Source of the DNA: Namhaeicola sp039714555
GTDB taxonomy: Bacteria; Bacteroidota; Bacteroidia; Flavobacteriales; Flavobacteriaceae
DNA: 64,000 bases
Direction: 5' to 3'
NCBI GenBank assembly: GCA_039714555.1
Contig: JBDLJB010000007.1
Location: 1-64,000 of the forward strand
Shown here piece by piece: positions 1 to 7,170 of the stretch. The first letter of the stretch is position 1, and each line of letters starts with the position of its first letter. The translations under genes and the position numbers were made by a program. The notes beneath the pieces were generated by a model that worked only from the letters and a program-made list of their open reading frames with translations, was not told the origin of the DNA and made no database searches.

Positions 1-98
1 TTATTATGCCTTTCAAACCTTTCTTCAATATTATGTGTCTGACCAACATAATATCTTAACCTTTTTTTGCTATACAATATGTATACCACATATTCCAT
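1..98 (-). CDS. GIY-YIG endonuclease-like protein, N-terminal part
   Basis: The minus strand starts with ATG at 98 and stays open for 32 codons to the window edge, so only the amino end is present. It reads MEYVVYILYSK, then YYVGQT, then a basic stretch ERFERHN. This is the pattern of the GIY-YIG nuclease fold: the first motif is the VYI of the first strand, the second is the YVG motif, followed by the arginine of helix 1. Small stand-alone UvrC-like GIY-YIG proteins of about 80-100 residues are common in Bacteroidota and mostly uncharacterised. Immediately upstream lie three matched palindromes (118-197), which may be linked to this gene. The family call is fairly firm; the function is unknown. 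Confidence 0.75.
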   Translation of the reverse strand, partial: MEYVVYILYSKKRLRYYVGQTHNIEERFERHN

Positions 99-117
99 AT
101 AATTATTTGTCAGGGTG

Positions 118-197
118 GTCACGCTTCAAGCGTGACGGCCTCCACGTCCCAAACGTGGCGCGATAACCGGATTCGTCTTGCCACGCCATAGGCGTGG
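118..197. repeat. Three matched 15-bp palindromes (REP-like cluster)
   Basis: Three palindromes follow the same plan CACGY-N5-RCGTG, at 120-134, 143-157 and 182-196. The fifth base pair changes from C-G (copies 1 and 3) to T-A (copy 2), so pairing is kept while sequence varies. Copy 1 extends to a 9-bp arm (118-126 with 128-136) and copy 3 to a 7-bp arm (181-187 with 191-197). The block is visibly GC-richer than its surroundings and lies about 20 bp upstream of the GIY-YIG gene start. It resembles REP or BIME elements in form. No function can be assigned from sequence alone. Confidence 0.7.
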
Positions 198-276
198 TAC
201 ACCCCGAATTAGTATCAACTAATTTTAAGCTTGCAAATATAAAACTAAATAGACTATTAGCAAGAAAAATTAATCT

Positions 277-612
277 TTATTCAAAAGCAATTTTATAAAT
301 TCTTTCAATTGAACCGGACAGGTCAGGTATACTTATATTACGACTCTTCCTTATCGTCTCTTTTCCATCAAAAAATACTAAAATTGTAGGTTCAACAAAA
401 ACACTATTTTTTGCTGAAATTTCGGGTGTAATATTCATATCAACAAAGTAAAAAGGTATTTTTGGATAATTATTTTTTAATAAATCTATTACTTTTGGTT
501 CTAATGCTTCTCCAAGAGTACAACTTATTGTAGAAAAATAAAGTAAGACCCCTAAATTATCTTTAATTATATTATTAAATTCATCTTCGGTTGTAATTGT
601 ATTGAATTGCAT
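277..612 (-). CDS. Thioredoxin-like protein with a single active-site cysteine
   Basis: The protein has 111 residues with a thioredoxin-fold pattern: strand GVLLYFST, active-site segment SCTLGEALEPK (Cys31), and a cis-proline segment VEPTILVFFDGKE near residue 82. Canonical thioredoxin has WCGPC; here the second cysteine is replaced by Gly34 and the tryptophan by Ser, so only a monothiol reaction, or none, is possible. There is no signal peptide, so it should be cytoplasmic. I start at the ATG at 612: a longer frame opens with TTG at 639, but that codon lies in a -7 promoter element (637-644). It is divergent from trxB, which suggests a link to thiol redox metabolism. Confidence 0.75.
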   Translation of the reverse strand: MQFNTITTEDEFNNIIKDNLGVLLYFSTISCTLGEALEPKVIDLLKNNYPKIPFYFVDMNITPEISAKNSVFVEPTILVFFDGKETIRKSRNISIPDLSGSIERIYKIAFE

Positions 613-636
613 TTTTTGTGATTTTTTATCTTGATG

Positions 637-644
637 CAAAAATA
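637..644 (-). promoter_or_regulatory. -7 promoter element of the thioredoxin-like gene
   Basis: Minus-strand TATTTTTG matches the Bacteroidota consensus TAnnTTTG. It would start transcription near 632, about 20 nt before the ATG at 612, and it rules out the upstream TTG at 639 as the start codon. No clear -33 TTTG is visible. Confidence 0.55.
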
Positions 645-724
645 CAAATTGAGTTCATTTAATAAATATTTTTTATCTATTAATTTTTATTATAGTTTCA
701 TCACTAAAAAAAATAAATAAAACT

Positions 725-754
725 TATTTTTGCACAAAGATTTATATAATTTTG
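725..754 (+). promoter_or_regulatory. trxB promoter, two candidate -7 elements
   Basis: TATTTTTG (725-732) and TAATTTTG (747-754) both fit TAnnTTTG. The second lies 25 bp before the trxB ATG and is the more likely proximal element. They sit in the 167-bp divergent spacer shared with the thioredoxin-like gene. Confidence 0.5.
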
Positions 755-779
755 CTAATCAAATTTTAAAATTAATATT

Positions 780-1727
780 ATGAGTGATACTGTTGAAAGA
801 ATAAAATGTTTGATTATAGGTTCAGGACCTGCAGGATATACTGCAGCAATTTATGCTGCAAGAGCAGATCTAAAACCTGTAATGTACACTGGTTTAGAAA
901 TGGGTGGTCAGTTAACTACTACAACTGAAGTTGATAATTTTCCGGGTTATCCAAAAGGAATTGATGGTCCTGCTTTAATGGAAGACCTTAAAAATCAAGC
1001 TGAAAGATTTGGAACTGAAGTTAGATTTGGTGTAGTAACTAAAGTTGACCTAAGTAATGAAGTTGGAGGAATTCATAAGATTACTGTTGATGAAGCAGTT
1101 ATGGTTGAAGCTGAAACCGTTATAATTTCTACAGGTGCAACAGCAAAATATCTAGGATTAGAAAGTGAACAACGATTAAAAGGTGGTGGTGTTTCAGCAT
1201 GTGCTACTTGTGATGGTTTTTTCTATAAAGGTCAGGATGTTATTGTTATTGGTGCAGGAGATACAGCTGCTGAAGAAGCTACTTATTTAGCAAATATCTG
1301 TAAATCAGTTACTTTAATTGTTCGAAAAGATTATATGCGAGCTTCAAAAGCAATGCAAAAACGGGTTGAAAATACTGAGAATATTAAAGTGATGTTCAAT
1401 ACCGAATTAGATGAAGTTTTAGGAGATAAAGTTGTTGAAGGTGTAAGGGTATTTAATAATATTACTAATGAAAAACAAGAATTAGAAGTAACAGGTGTGT
1501 TTGTTGCTATTGGGCACAAACCTAATACCGAGATCTTTAAAGGTATGATTGAAACTGATGAGATTGGTTATATTAAAACCAAAGGAAAAACAACCAAAAC
1601 AAATTTACCCGGTGTATTCGCTGCCGGAGATGTTCAAGATAAAGAATATCGCCAGGCTGTTACTGCTGCGGGAACTGGATGTATGGCAGCTCTTGATTCA
1701 GAAAGATATTTAGGTTCACTAGAATAA
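780..1727 (+). CDS. trxB: Thioredoxin reductase
   Basis: This 315-residue FAD/NADPH flavoenzyme reduces thioredoxin in the cytoplasm. The FAD-binding GSGPAGYTAAIYAARA is at residues 15-30, the redox motif CATC at 141-144, the NADPH Rossmann motif GAGDTAAEEA follows at about 158-167, and a C-terminal FAD motif AAGDVQD is present. Length and motif order match low-molecular-weight bacterial TrxB throughout. The start is the first ATG after a TAnnTTTG promoter. It is followed by a strong terminator and so is probably monocistronic. A diverged copy of its last 19 codons occurs near 3.54 kb. Confidence 0.97.
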   Translation: MSDTVERIKCLIIGSGPAGYTAAIYAARADLKPVMYTGLEMGGQLTTTTEVDNFPGYPKGIDGPALMEDLKNQAERFGTEVRFGVVTKVDLSNEVGGIHKITVDEAVMVEAETVIISTGATAKYLGLESEQRLKGGGVSACATCDGFFYKGQDVIVIGAGDTAAEEATYLANICKSVTLIVRKDYMRASKAMQKRVENTENIKVMFNTELDEVLGDKVVEGVRVFNNITNEKQELEVTGVFVAIGHKPNTEIFKGMIETDEIGYIKTKGKTTKTNLPGVFAAGDVQDKEYRQAVTAAGTGCMAALDSERYLGSLE

Positions 1728-1745
1728 ATACTATTAGAATATTTC

Positions 1746-1777
1746 AAAAAGACTATCATTTCTGGTAGTCTTTTTTT
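1746..1777 (+). terminator. Intrinsic terminator of trxB
   Basis: A 10-bp stem (1746-1755 with 1766-1775) with a 10-nt loop ends in an unbroken run of T, 19 bp after the trxB stop codon. Confidence 0.85.
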
Positions 1778-1831
1778 GCTTGTCATTAAATCATATTCTA
1801 ATAAAAAATAGTTTTAAGAATAGTTTATATG

Positions 1832-1839
1832 TAACTTTG
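1832..1839 (+). promoter_or_regulatory. -7 promoter element of the DASS transporter
   Basis: TAACTTTG fits TAnnTTTG and ends 25 bp before the ATG at 1865, giving a 5' leader of about 20 nt. Confidence 0.5.
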
Positions 1840-1864
1840 TATACAAATATAAAGACTTTTTTAT

Positions 1865-3301
1865 ATGGCTGATTCCAGATCCGCTTCAATGCGTCACATG
1901 TCTAAATTTCAACAAGTTGTAGACATCCAACAAAAGGTAATATTCTTTTTATTAAGTATAATATTTGCATTTGGATTAACTTATTTGTTAACAAATCCCG
2001 ATTTGGATAAGGCTCAAGTCTATGTTATGTTCTTACTCTTTCTTTCAATAGGTTTATGGGTTACAGAAGCTATACCTCCATTTGCAGTTGGTCTTTTAAT
2101 TTTTGGTTTTTTAGTATTTGCTTTAGGAGGTTATTATAATGAAATTGATCCTGAAAATTCGACTAAATATGTACAAAAATATGTACAAACTTGGTCTAAT
2201 AGTGTTATTTGGTTAATGCTTGGTGGTTTTTTTATGGCAGAAGCTATGCAAAAAGTTGGGTTAGATAAAACACTTTTTAAAATTACCATTTCAAAGTTTG
2301 GAACAAAACCGAGATATGTCTTACTGGGAATTATGTTGGTTACAGCTATCTTTTCAATGGTCATGTCAAATACAGCCACAACAGCAATGATGATAGCTGC
2401 AGTTATTCCTTTCATTGATACATTGAAAAAAGATGCTCCATTTTCTAAAGCTCTTCTAATTGGAATCCCTGCTGCTGCTTCATTAGGAGGTATGGGTACT
2501 ATTATAGGATCTCCACCAAACGCAATTGCAGTTGATGCTTTAAATAATCATGGTATATCTTTTGGATTTTTAGAATGGATGGTTATTGGATTTCCTATAG
2601 CAATTATTTTAGTTTTGATATTTTGGTTTTTTCTTATCAACAAATATGTTCCCAAAGTTTCAACAATTGATCTTAGTTTTTTAAACGATATTGACAAATC
2701 GAGTAACTCAAAAATATTTATTTTAAAAAGAAAGATCGTTTTAAGTGTATTATTGCTCACATTAACATTGTGGTTAACAGGTAATATTCATGGGATACCG
2801 GCATCAGCAGTATCTCTATTGCCTATTATGTTATTAACCATGCTTGGAGTAGTATCTGGTCCTGATGTTAGAAAATTACCTTGGGATACCTTGATGCTAG
2901 TTGCCGGAGGATTGTCACTAGGTTTAGCTATTAAAGAAACCGGATTGGCAGAATATTATGTGAATTTGTTAAAAGATTACGATTTAAATTTTTATGCATT
3001 AATTGTAATTTTTTCTCTCTTAACAATTATATTATCTAATTTCATGAGCAATACAGCAACAACTACAATTTTAATTCCAATTGCAATTATTTTAGTTTCT
3101 TCAAATAAAGAAATTTTACCTTTAGTTATTGGATTAAGTGCATCGGCAGCTCTGTTCTTACCAATTTCAACTCCGCCAAATGCAATTGCATTTAGTACAG
3201 GGAGACTAAAACAAAAAGATTTTAGATATGGAGGAATAGTTATTGGATTGATAGGCCCGCTTGTAATAATCGGAATAATTTTACTTTTAAAGTATTTCTA
3301 A
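1865..3301 (+). CDS. DASS (SLC13) family sodium/anion symporter
   Basis: This 478-residue polytopic membrane protein belongs to the divalent anion:sodium symporter family, which imports dicarboxylates, citrate or sulfate with Na+. The duplicated signature of the family is clear: SNTATTAMM and GSPPNAIA in the first half, SNTATTTIL and STPPNAIAF in the second, which form the two substrate- and sodium-binding clamshell tips. About 11-12 hydrophobic segments are visible. The dicarboxylate-type SNT motifs do not by themselves separate dicarboxylate from sulfate transport. It stands alone, with its own promoter, and its last codons overlap the stop of a decayed reverse-strand gene. Confidence 0.9.
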   Translation: MADSRSASMRHMSKFQQVVDIQQKVIFFLLSIIFAFGLTYLLTNPDLDKAQVYVMFLLFLSIGLWVTEAIPPFAVGLLIFGFLVFALGGYYNEIDPENSTKYVQKYVQTWSNSVIWLMLGGFFMAEAMQKVGLDKTLFKITISKFGTKPRYVLLGIMLVTAIFSMVMSNTATTAMMIAAVIPFIDTLKKDAPFSKALLIGIPAAASLGGMGTIIGSPPNAIAVDALNNHGISFGFLEWMVIGFPIAIILVLIFWFFLINKYVPKVSTIDLSFLNDIDKSSNSKIFILKRKIVLSVLLLTLTLWLTGNIHGIPASAVSLLPIMLLTMLGVVSGPDVRKLPWDTLMLVAGGLSLGLAIKETGLAEYYVNLLKDYDLNFYALIVIFSLLTIILSNFMSNTATTTILIPIAIILVSSNKEILPLVIGLSASAALFLPISTPPNAIAFSTGRLKQKDFRYGGIVIGLIGPLVIIGIILLLKYF

Positions 3302-3537
3302 TGTTTATTTTTGTTTCCGTACCATTCTAATGCCAATAAAATAATAATTCCAAAAATAATAGAACCTATAGCATACCAAGTTGATGGTTCATAGAAACTA
3401 GGAAAATAGCGTTGAAAGTTTTCGACAACTTCATTTCCTTGACCATCATAAAAAATCTTACCATGTTCAGTTTTGTAGAACTCTCTTTTCCATGGCCATA
3501 CAATCCCTAAGAACCAGTAATGAATCCAATAATCAAT
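3298..3537 (-). pseudogene. 3' remnant of an unrecognised membrane-protein gene
   Basis: The minus strand is open for 79 codons and ends in TAG at 3300-3298. The peptide starts IDYWIHYWFLGIVWPWK and ends with one clear transmembrane helix (YAIGSIIFGIIILLALEW) and a short basic tail. It contains no methionine, and the frame opens without any start codon. It therefore looks like the carboxyl end of a longer membrane protein whose 5' part is missing. The break at 3537/3538 is exactly where the trxB-like remnant on the other strand begins. I do not recognise the family. Confidence 0.6.
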
Positions 3538-3597
3538 ACAGGAACAGGCTGTATGGTAGCTTTAGATGCAGAAAGGTATCTTGGAGCTCTAATATAA
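3538..3597 (+). pseudogene. 3' remnant of a second trxB-like gene
   Basis: The frame reads TGTGCMVALDAERYLGALI and stop, closely matching the carboxyl end of the intact TrxB at 780-1727 (AGTGCMAALDSERYLGSLE). Most of the nucleotide differences are at silent positions, for example Leu TTA versus CTT and Gly GGA versus GGC. That is what is expected if the remnant descends from a second gene that was under selection, rather than from a recent copy of the neighbour. Similarity stops at 3538. A strong terminator follows, probably the original one of the lost gene. Confidence 0.75.
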
Positions 3598-3610
3598 AAG
3601 ATATATTATA

Positions 3611-3643
3611 AAAAATGCCTGCTATTTCTAGCAGGCATTTTTA
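3611..3643. terminator. Strong bidirectional terminator
   Basis: A 12- to 14-bp perfect stem around ATGCCTGCTA and its complement, with a TTTC loop, is flanked by A-runs and T-runs. It can end transcription from both the + side (trxB remnant) and the - side (murQ, stop at 3682). Confidence 0.85.
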
Positions 3644-3681
3644 TTTTTATATTAATCCCCCTTCTAAAAAAAATATAAAAA

Positions 3682-4491
3682 TTATTTATTATAACTTTCA
3701 ATAGCTTTTCTAACACTTTTGTGTTTTAAAAGTAACTTTTTTGCCAATACTTCATCAATTTTCAATTCATTAACAATCATTGCAGTACCTCTTTTTACTA
3801 ATTTTTTATTTGTTAATTGCATGTCAATCATCTTGTTCCCTTTGACTCTTCCCAAATTTACCATTAGTGAAGTTGTTATCATATTTAAAACCAGTTTTTG
3901 GGCAGTTCCTGATTTCATTCTTGTACTACCAGTAACAAATTCAGAGCCAACTACAGCTTCAATAGGAAATTGAGCAACCTCTGCAATTTTTGTGTTATAA
4001 TTACAGGTTATACATCCTGTTAAAATTCCGCGTTTATTTGCATCTTCTAAGCCACCAATTACATAGGGAGTACCTCCAGAAGCTGCTATACCTATTAATA
4101 CATCATCCTTACCAATATTATAAACTTTTAAATCTATCCAGGCTTGTTCTCTATCATCTTCGGCATTTTCAACTGCTTTTCTAAAAGCACTGTCTCCACC
4201 AGCAATTAAACCAATCACCCAATCATCTGGCACACCATAGGTTGGAGGGCATTCGGATGCATCAAGCACACCCAATCTACCACTTGTACCAGCTCCTATA
4301 TAAAACAAACGACCTCCTTTTTCAAATTTTTTGATTAGTTTTTTTACCAAGGGCTCAATTTGTGGAATTGCTTTTTCAACAGCAAGTGGAACTGTTTTAT
4401 CTTCATTATTGATATTAGTAAGCAGTTCATTTACAGACATTTTTTCGAGGTCCTCATAGTATGAAGACTGCTCAGTTGTGGGTTTTGTCAT
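3682..4491 (-). CDS. murQ: N-acetylmuramic acid 6-phosphate etherase
   Basis: MurQ cleaves the lactyl ether of MurNAc-6-phosphate to GlcNAc-6-phosphate and D-lactate, a cytoplasmic step of peptidoglycan recycling. The 269-residue sequence has the SIS-domain core GAGTSGRLGVLDASECPPT (residues 66-84), where Glu80 corresponds to the catalytic acid, then SGGTPY and the family segment GSTRMKSGTAQKLVLN. The N-terminus TTEQSSYYEDLEKMS is also typical. It lies 7 bp downstream of an SSS symporter, clearly in the same transcript. A MurNAc kinase, which is expected beside a MurNAc importer, is not found in the window. Confidence 0.96.
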   Translation of the reverse strand: MTKPTTEQSSYYEDLEKMSVNELLTNINNEDKTVPLAVEKAIPQIEPLVKKLIKKFEKGGRLFYIGAGTSGRLGVLDASECPPTYGVPDDWVIGLIAGGDSAFRKAVENAEDDREQAWIDLKVYNIGKDDVLIGIAASGGTPYVIGGLEDANKRGILTGCITCNYNTKIAEVAQFPIEAVVGSEFVTGSTRMKSGTAQKLVLNMITTSLMVNLGRVKGNKMIDMQLTNKKLVKRGTAMIVNELKIDEVLAKKLLLKHKSVRKAIESYNK

Positions 4492-4498
4492 AATAAAT

Positions 4499-5953
4499 TT
4501 AACTTTTCTTTTTAATTAATAATAAACCTATAATTGTTAATAAAGCATTTACAGCAATATTAATAAAACCAAAATCAAAATTATAAGAATTTTTAAAAAA
4601 TATATTTAATGAATATGTCAAGATTGGTGCTAATATAGCAACAATTGGAATTAAATTATCTTTTACTTGTATTTTTGTAAACATTCCAAAAAGGAATAAT
4701 CCTAAAAGGGGTCCGTATGTATAACCAGCTACTTTAAATATTGTTGTAATTACATCTCCTCTACTTCCTGAAAAAATCATAATAATTATAAAAATTATTA
4801 TTGAAAAACCAAACATTACTATATTTTTTAATCTAAACTTTTCTTTGCTGCTTTTTGAAGAAATATCTAAAAAATCGTAAGTAAAAGAAGTAGTCAAAGC
4901 GGTTAAAGCAGAATCGATACTTGAAAATGAAGCTGCTATTATACCCAGTAAAAAACTAATGCCAGCTACCAATCCCAAATGATTTATTGCTAAATCAGGA
5001 AATAAAGTATCTGTATCCAATAACTCACCATTTTCACCAATTGGTAGATTTATGTTATGTTTTTCGGCATACATATATAGTAATATTCCCAAACCCAAAA
5101 ACAAAAATTGAGTTACAGCCAAGATCAAACTAAAGGTAAGTGTGTTTTTTTGGGCATCTTTCATATTTTTAATTGTTAGGGATTTCTGCATCATGTTCTG
5201 ATCTAATCCCATCATGGCGATAGCAATTAAAAAACCTGAGATAAACTGTTTAAAAAAATTATTCCCTGATTTATTATCCCAATTAAAAATTTTAAAATAT
5301 TTATAATTTGTCACTTCTTTCACTGATTCTGAAAAACTTAAATCTAATGATGTTGTTATGGCTACAATAGTTAAAACTGCAGCCAAGATCAAAAAGAATG
5401 TTTGCATTGCATCTGTCCAAACAATCGTTTTAATACCTGATTTATTTGTATACAACCATATCAATATGATAATAATGATAACTGTTAAATAAAAAGGTAT
5501 ATTCAACTTATCAAAAAAAGCAAATTGTAAAATCTTTGCCGCTAATAATAAACGTAAAGCTGCACCAAACGATTGGGACAATAAAAAATAAAATGATCCT
5601 GTTTTATAGGTTTTTGAACCAAATCTTTCATTTAAATACCCATAAATTGAAACCAAATTCAATTTGTAATATAGAGGTATTAATAAGTAAGTTATAAATA
5701 AATAACCTACAACATTTCCTAAGATAAATTGGAAAAAATAAAAATTATTGTTACCTACCATTCCGGGTACCGATACAAATGTAACTCCCGAAAGAGCTGC
5801 TCCAACCATACCGAATGCAACTAAGAACCATGGTGATTGTTTATCACCGGTAAAAAAAGATTCATCACTCCTATTTCTGGATGTTAAATAAGAGATCATC
5901 ATTATTATTCCAAAATAAATAATAATTATTGAAAATATTAATACTGTACTCAA
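4499..5953 (-). CDS. Sodium:solute symporter (SSS) family transporter
   Basis: The 484-residue protein has about 13 hydrophobic segments and SSS-family features such as the first helix followed by SRNRSDESFFTGDKQSPWF, GVTFVSVPGM, and the late segment DSALTALTTSF (FSSIDSALTALTTS). Members import sialic acid, sugars or other solutes with Na+. Coupling to murQ makes an amino sugar such as N-acetylmuramic acid a likely substrate; this is inference. The start is TTG at 5953, because a stop codon lies two codons upstream and no ATG fits. The leader carries a long hairpin (5984-6030) and lies downstream of decamer repeats. Confidence 0.88.
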   Translation of the reverse strand: MSTVLIFSIIIIYFGIIMMISYLTSRNRSDESFFTGDKQSPWFLVAFGMVGAALSGVTFVSVPGMVGNNNFYFFQFILGNVVGYLFITYLLIPLYYKLNLVSIYGYLNERFGSKTYKTGSFYFLLSQSFGAALRLLLAAKILQFAFFDKLNIPFYLTVIIIIILIWLYTNKSGIKTIVWTDAMQTFFLILAAVLTIVAITTSLDLSFSESVKEVTNYKYFKIFNWDNKSGNNFFKQFISGFLIAIAMMGLDQNMMQKSLTIKNMKDAQKNTLTFSLILAVTQFLFLGLGILLYMYAEKHNINLPIGENGELLDTDTLFPDLAINHLGLVAGISFLLGIIAASFSSIDSALTALTTSFTYDFLDISSKSSKEKFRLKNIVMFGFSIIIFIIIMIFSGSRGDVITTIFKVAGYTYGPLLGLFLFGMFTKIQVKDNLIPIVAILAPILTYSLNIFFKNSYNFDFGFINIAVNALLTIIGLLLIKKKS

Positions 5954-5983
5954 CCTTTAGGCTTTATATAATTTTTTAAAAAC

Positions 5984-6030
5984 AGTATAGCTGGGAGTAG
6001 TTTCTCAAGCCACTCCCTTAGAACTATACT
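5984..6030 (-). promoter_or_regulatory. Structured leader hairpin, possible attenuator
   Basis: An outer stem AGTATAG/CTATACT (5984-5990 with 6024-6030) encloses an inner stem GGGAGT/ACTCCC that extends further with one mismatch (5993-6000 with 6010-6017). On the minus-strand transcript the structure is followed by GTTTTT. It lies 31 nt before the TTG start of the SSS gene. It could be an attenuator, a protein-binding leader or an unknown cis-regulatory RNA. I do not recognise it as a named riboswitch. Confidence 0.5.
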
Positions 6031-6180
6031 TTACTCAAATAAAAATAAATGAAACAAACTATCTTTTTGTAACTTTTCTGTTTTAAATCTATATATTTTC
6101 TCAACTACAATTTAAAACTTAAAAATACTAATAAGAAATTCAATGTTTAAAACATTGCTAATATAAAAAAAAATTATTAA

Positions 6181-6220
6181 AAATAATGCAAAATAATGCA
6201 ATTTATTTTAAAATAATGCA
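6181..6220. repeat. Helically phased decamer repeats, candidate operator
   Basis: The decamer AAATAATGCA occurs exactly at 6181-6190, 6191-6200 and 6211-6220, so the copies are 10 and 20 bp apart and fall on one face of the helix. They lie at the predicted start of transcription from the -7 element at 6231-6224 (minus strand), a position suited to repression. The DeoR-family gene next door is the obvious candidate regulator. Confidence 0.5.
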
Positions 6221-6223
6221 AAG

Positions 6224-6231
6224 CAAATATA
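6224..6231 (-). promoter_or_regulatory. Candidate -7 element of the SSS-murQ operon
   Basis: Minus-strand TATATTTG fits TAnnTTTG. An inverted repeat with perfect 7-bp arms TGATATA/TATATCA (6249-6267) is centred about 39 bp upstream of the predicted start. Confidence 0.4.
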
Positions 6232-6347
6232 ATCATATAAAACCTATATGATATACAGTATATATCAGTGTTTTTAAAGATTTAAAAAAATATTGAAGCA
6301 ATTCTGTTGGAAATACAAAAAAAAACATGCAAATAAATGAAACCTAA

Positions 6348-7097
6348 TTACATTACTTCCACTCCTTTTCTGATATATGGATATAACTGAGGATCATCAG
6401 GATTCAAATCAGTTATCATTTTATGAATTTCATTCAAATCACAAACAGGATATCTTTGTGATGTATTTAATTTATCAGAAGTAAGCAATGCTACTACAGT
6501 ATTTGATGAAGCTATCATCACTCTTTTTACAAATGAAATTTCATAACCTACTTCTGTAATTCCTTCTTCAACATCAATCCCACTTGTTCCTAAGAAACAT
6601 ATATCAGCTTTAATTTTAGAAAGAACTTTAACCACATTAACCCCAACAGTAACCAATGCTTTTTTATGCAATTTTCCACCTATTAAAATCACTTCAATAT
6701 TTGGGTGTTCTGTTAGTTGCATTGCAATGGTTAAACTATAAGTATAAATAGTTAATTTTAGCTCTTTAGGAATTAATCTTGAAAATTCTAAGTTGGTTGT
6801 ACCACCACTCATAATGATGGTTTGCCCGTTTTTTAATAATAAAGTTGCTTTTTTAGCTACTTTTAATTTATTCTCTCTATTAAAAACGGAGCTTTCATTG
6901 TAATGATATAATTTTTGATGAGTTGATAAAGCGCCACCATGAACTTTCAAAATCAATCCTTTATGAGATAATTGATTTAAATCTCTTCTAATTGTATCTT
7001 CTGAGACATTTAATTCGATTGCCAAATCATTAGATTTGACTTTATTCAATTCTCTAACTTTGTCTAAAATATAATTTTGCCTTTCTTCTTTTAACAT
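6348..7097 (-). CDS. DeoR/GlpR family transcriptional regulator
   Basis: The 249-residue protein has the family's N-terminal winged helix-turn-helix (residues 1-57), with RQNYILDKV, the recognition region VSEDTIRRDLNQLSHKG and the wing LILKVHGGAL. The DeoR C-terminal sugar-phosphate sensor domain follows (GGTTNLEFSRLI, GGKLHKKALVTVG, CFLGTSGID). DeoR-type regulators usually repress sugar catabolism and respond to a phosphosugar. Its place between a sugar permease and the SSS-murQ pair suggests control by an amino-sugar phosphate such as MurNAc-6P or GlcNAc-6P. A terminator separates it from the upstream permease gene, so it probably has its own promoter. Confidence 0.92.
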   Translation of the reverse strand: MLKEERQNYILDKVRELNKVKSNDLAIELNVSEDTIRRDLNQLSHKGLILKVHGGALSTHQKLYHYNESSVFNRENKLKVAKKATLLLKNGQTIIMSGGTTNLEFSRLIPKELKLTIYTYSLTIAMQLTEHPNIEVILIGGKLHKKALVTVGVNVVKVLSKIKADICFLGTSGIDVEEGITEVGYEISFVKRVMIASSNTVVALLTSDKLNTSQRYPVCDLNEIHKMITDLNPDDPQLYPYIRKGVEVM

Positions 7098-7133
7098 GGG
7101 ATTTTTATTTAATCAAATGTAGTAAAAAAATAA

Positions 7134-7157
7134 AAACCTGCAAAACAGTGCAGGTTT
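7134..7157 (-). terminator. Terminator after the NagP/FucP-like gene
   Basis: An 8-bp stem AAACCTGC/GCAGGTTT (7134-7141 with 7150-7157) is followed on the minus strand by a T-rich tract. It lies 14 bp after the permease stop codon and before the deoR-type gene. Confidence 0.65.
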
Positions 7158-7170
7158 ATTTGTTTACTAC

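Larger units (their letters stand above)
5954..6347 (-). other. 394-bp leader/regulatory spacer before the SSS-murQ operon
   Basis: No open frame of substance is present. It contains, in transcript order, a 7-bp-arm palindrome (6249-6267), a TATATTTG -7 element (6231-6224), three AAATAATGCA decamers and a two-part hairpin. These are entered separately. Together they suggest a regulated start site with a leader of about 265 nt. Confidence 0.5.

Noticed and set aside
118..136. Terminator of the GIY-YIG or thioredoxin-like gene
   Set aside because: The palindrome is not followed by a T-run on either strand and is one of three similar elements upstream of the GIY-YIG gene, so a repeat element is a better reading.
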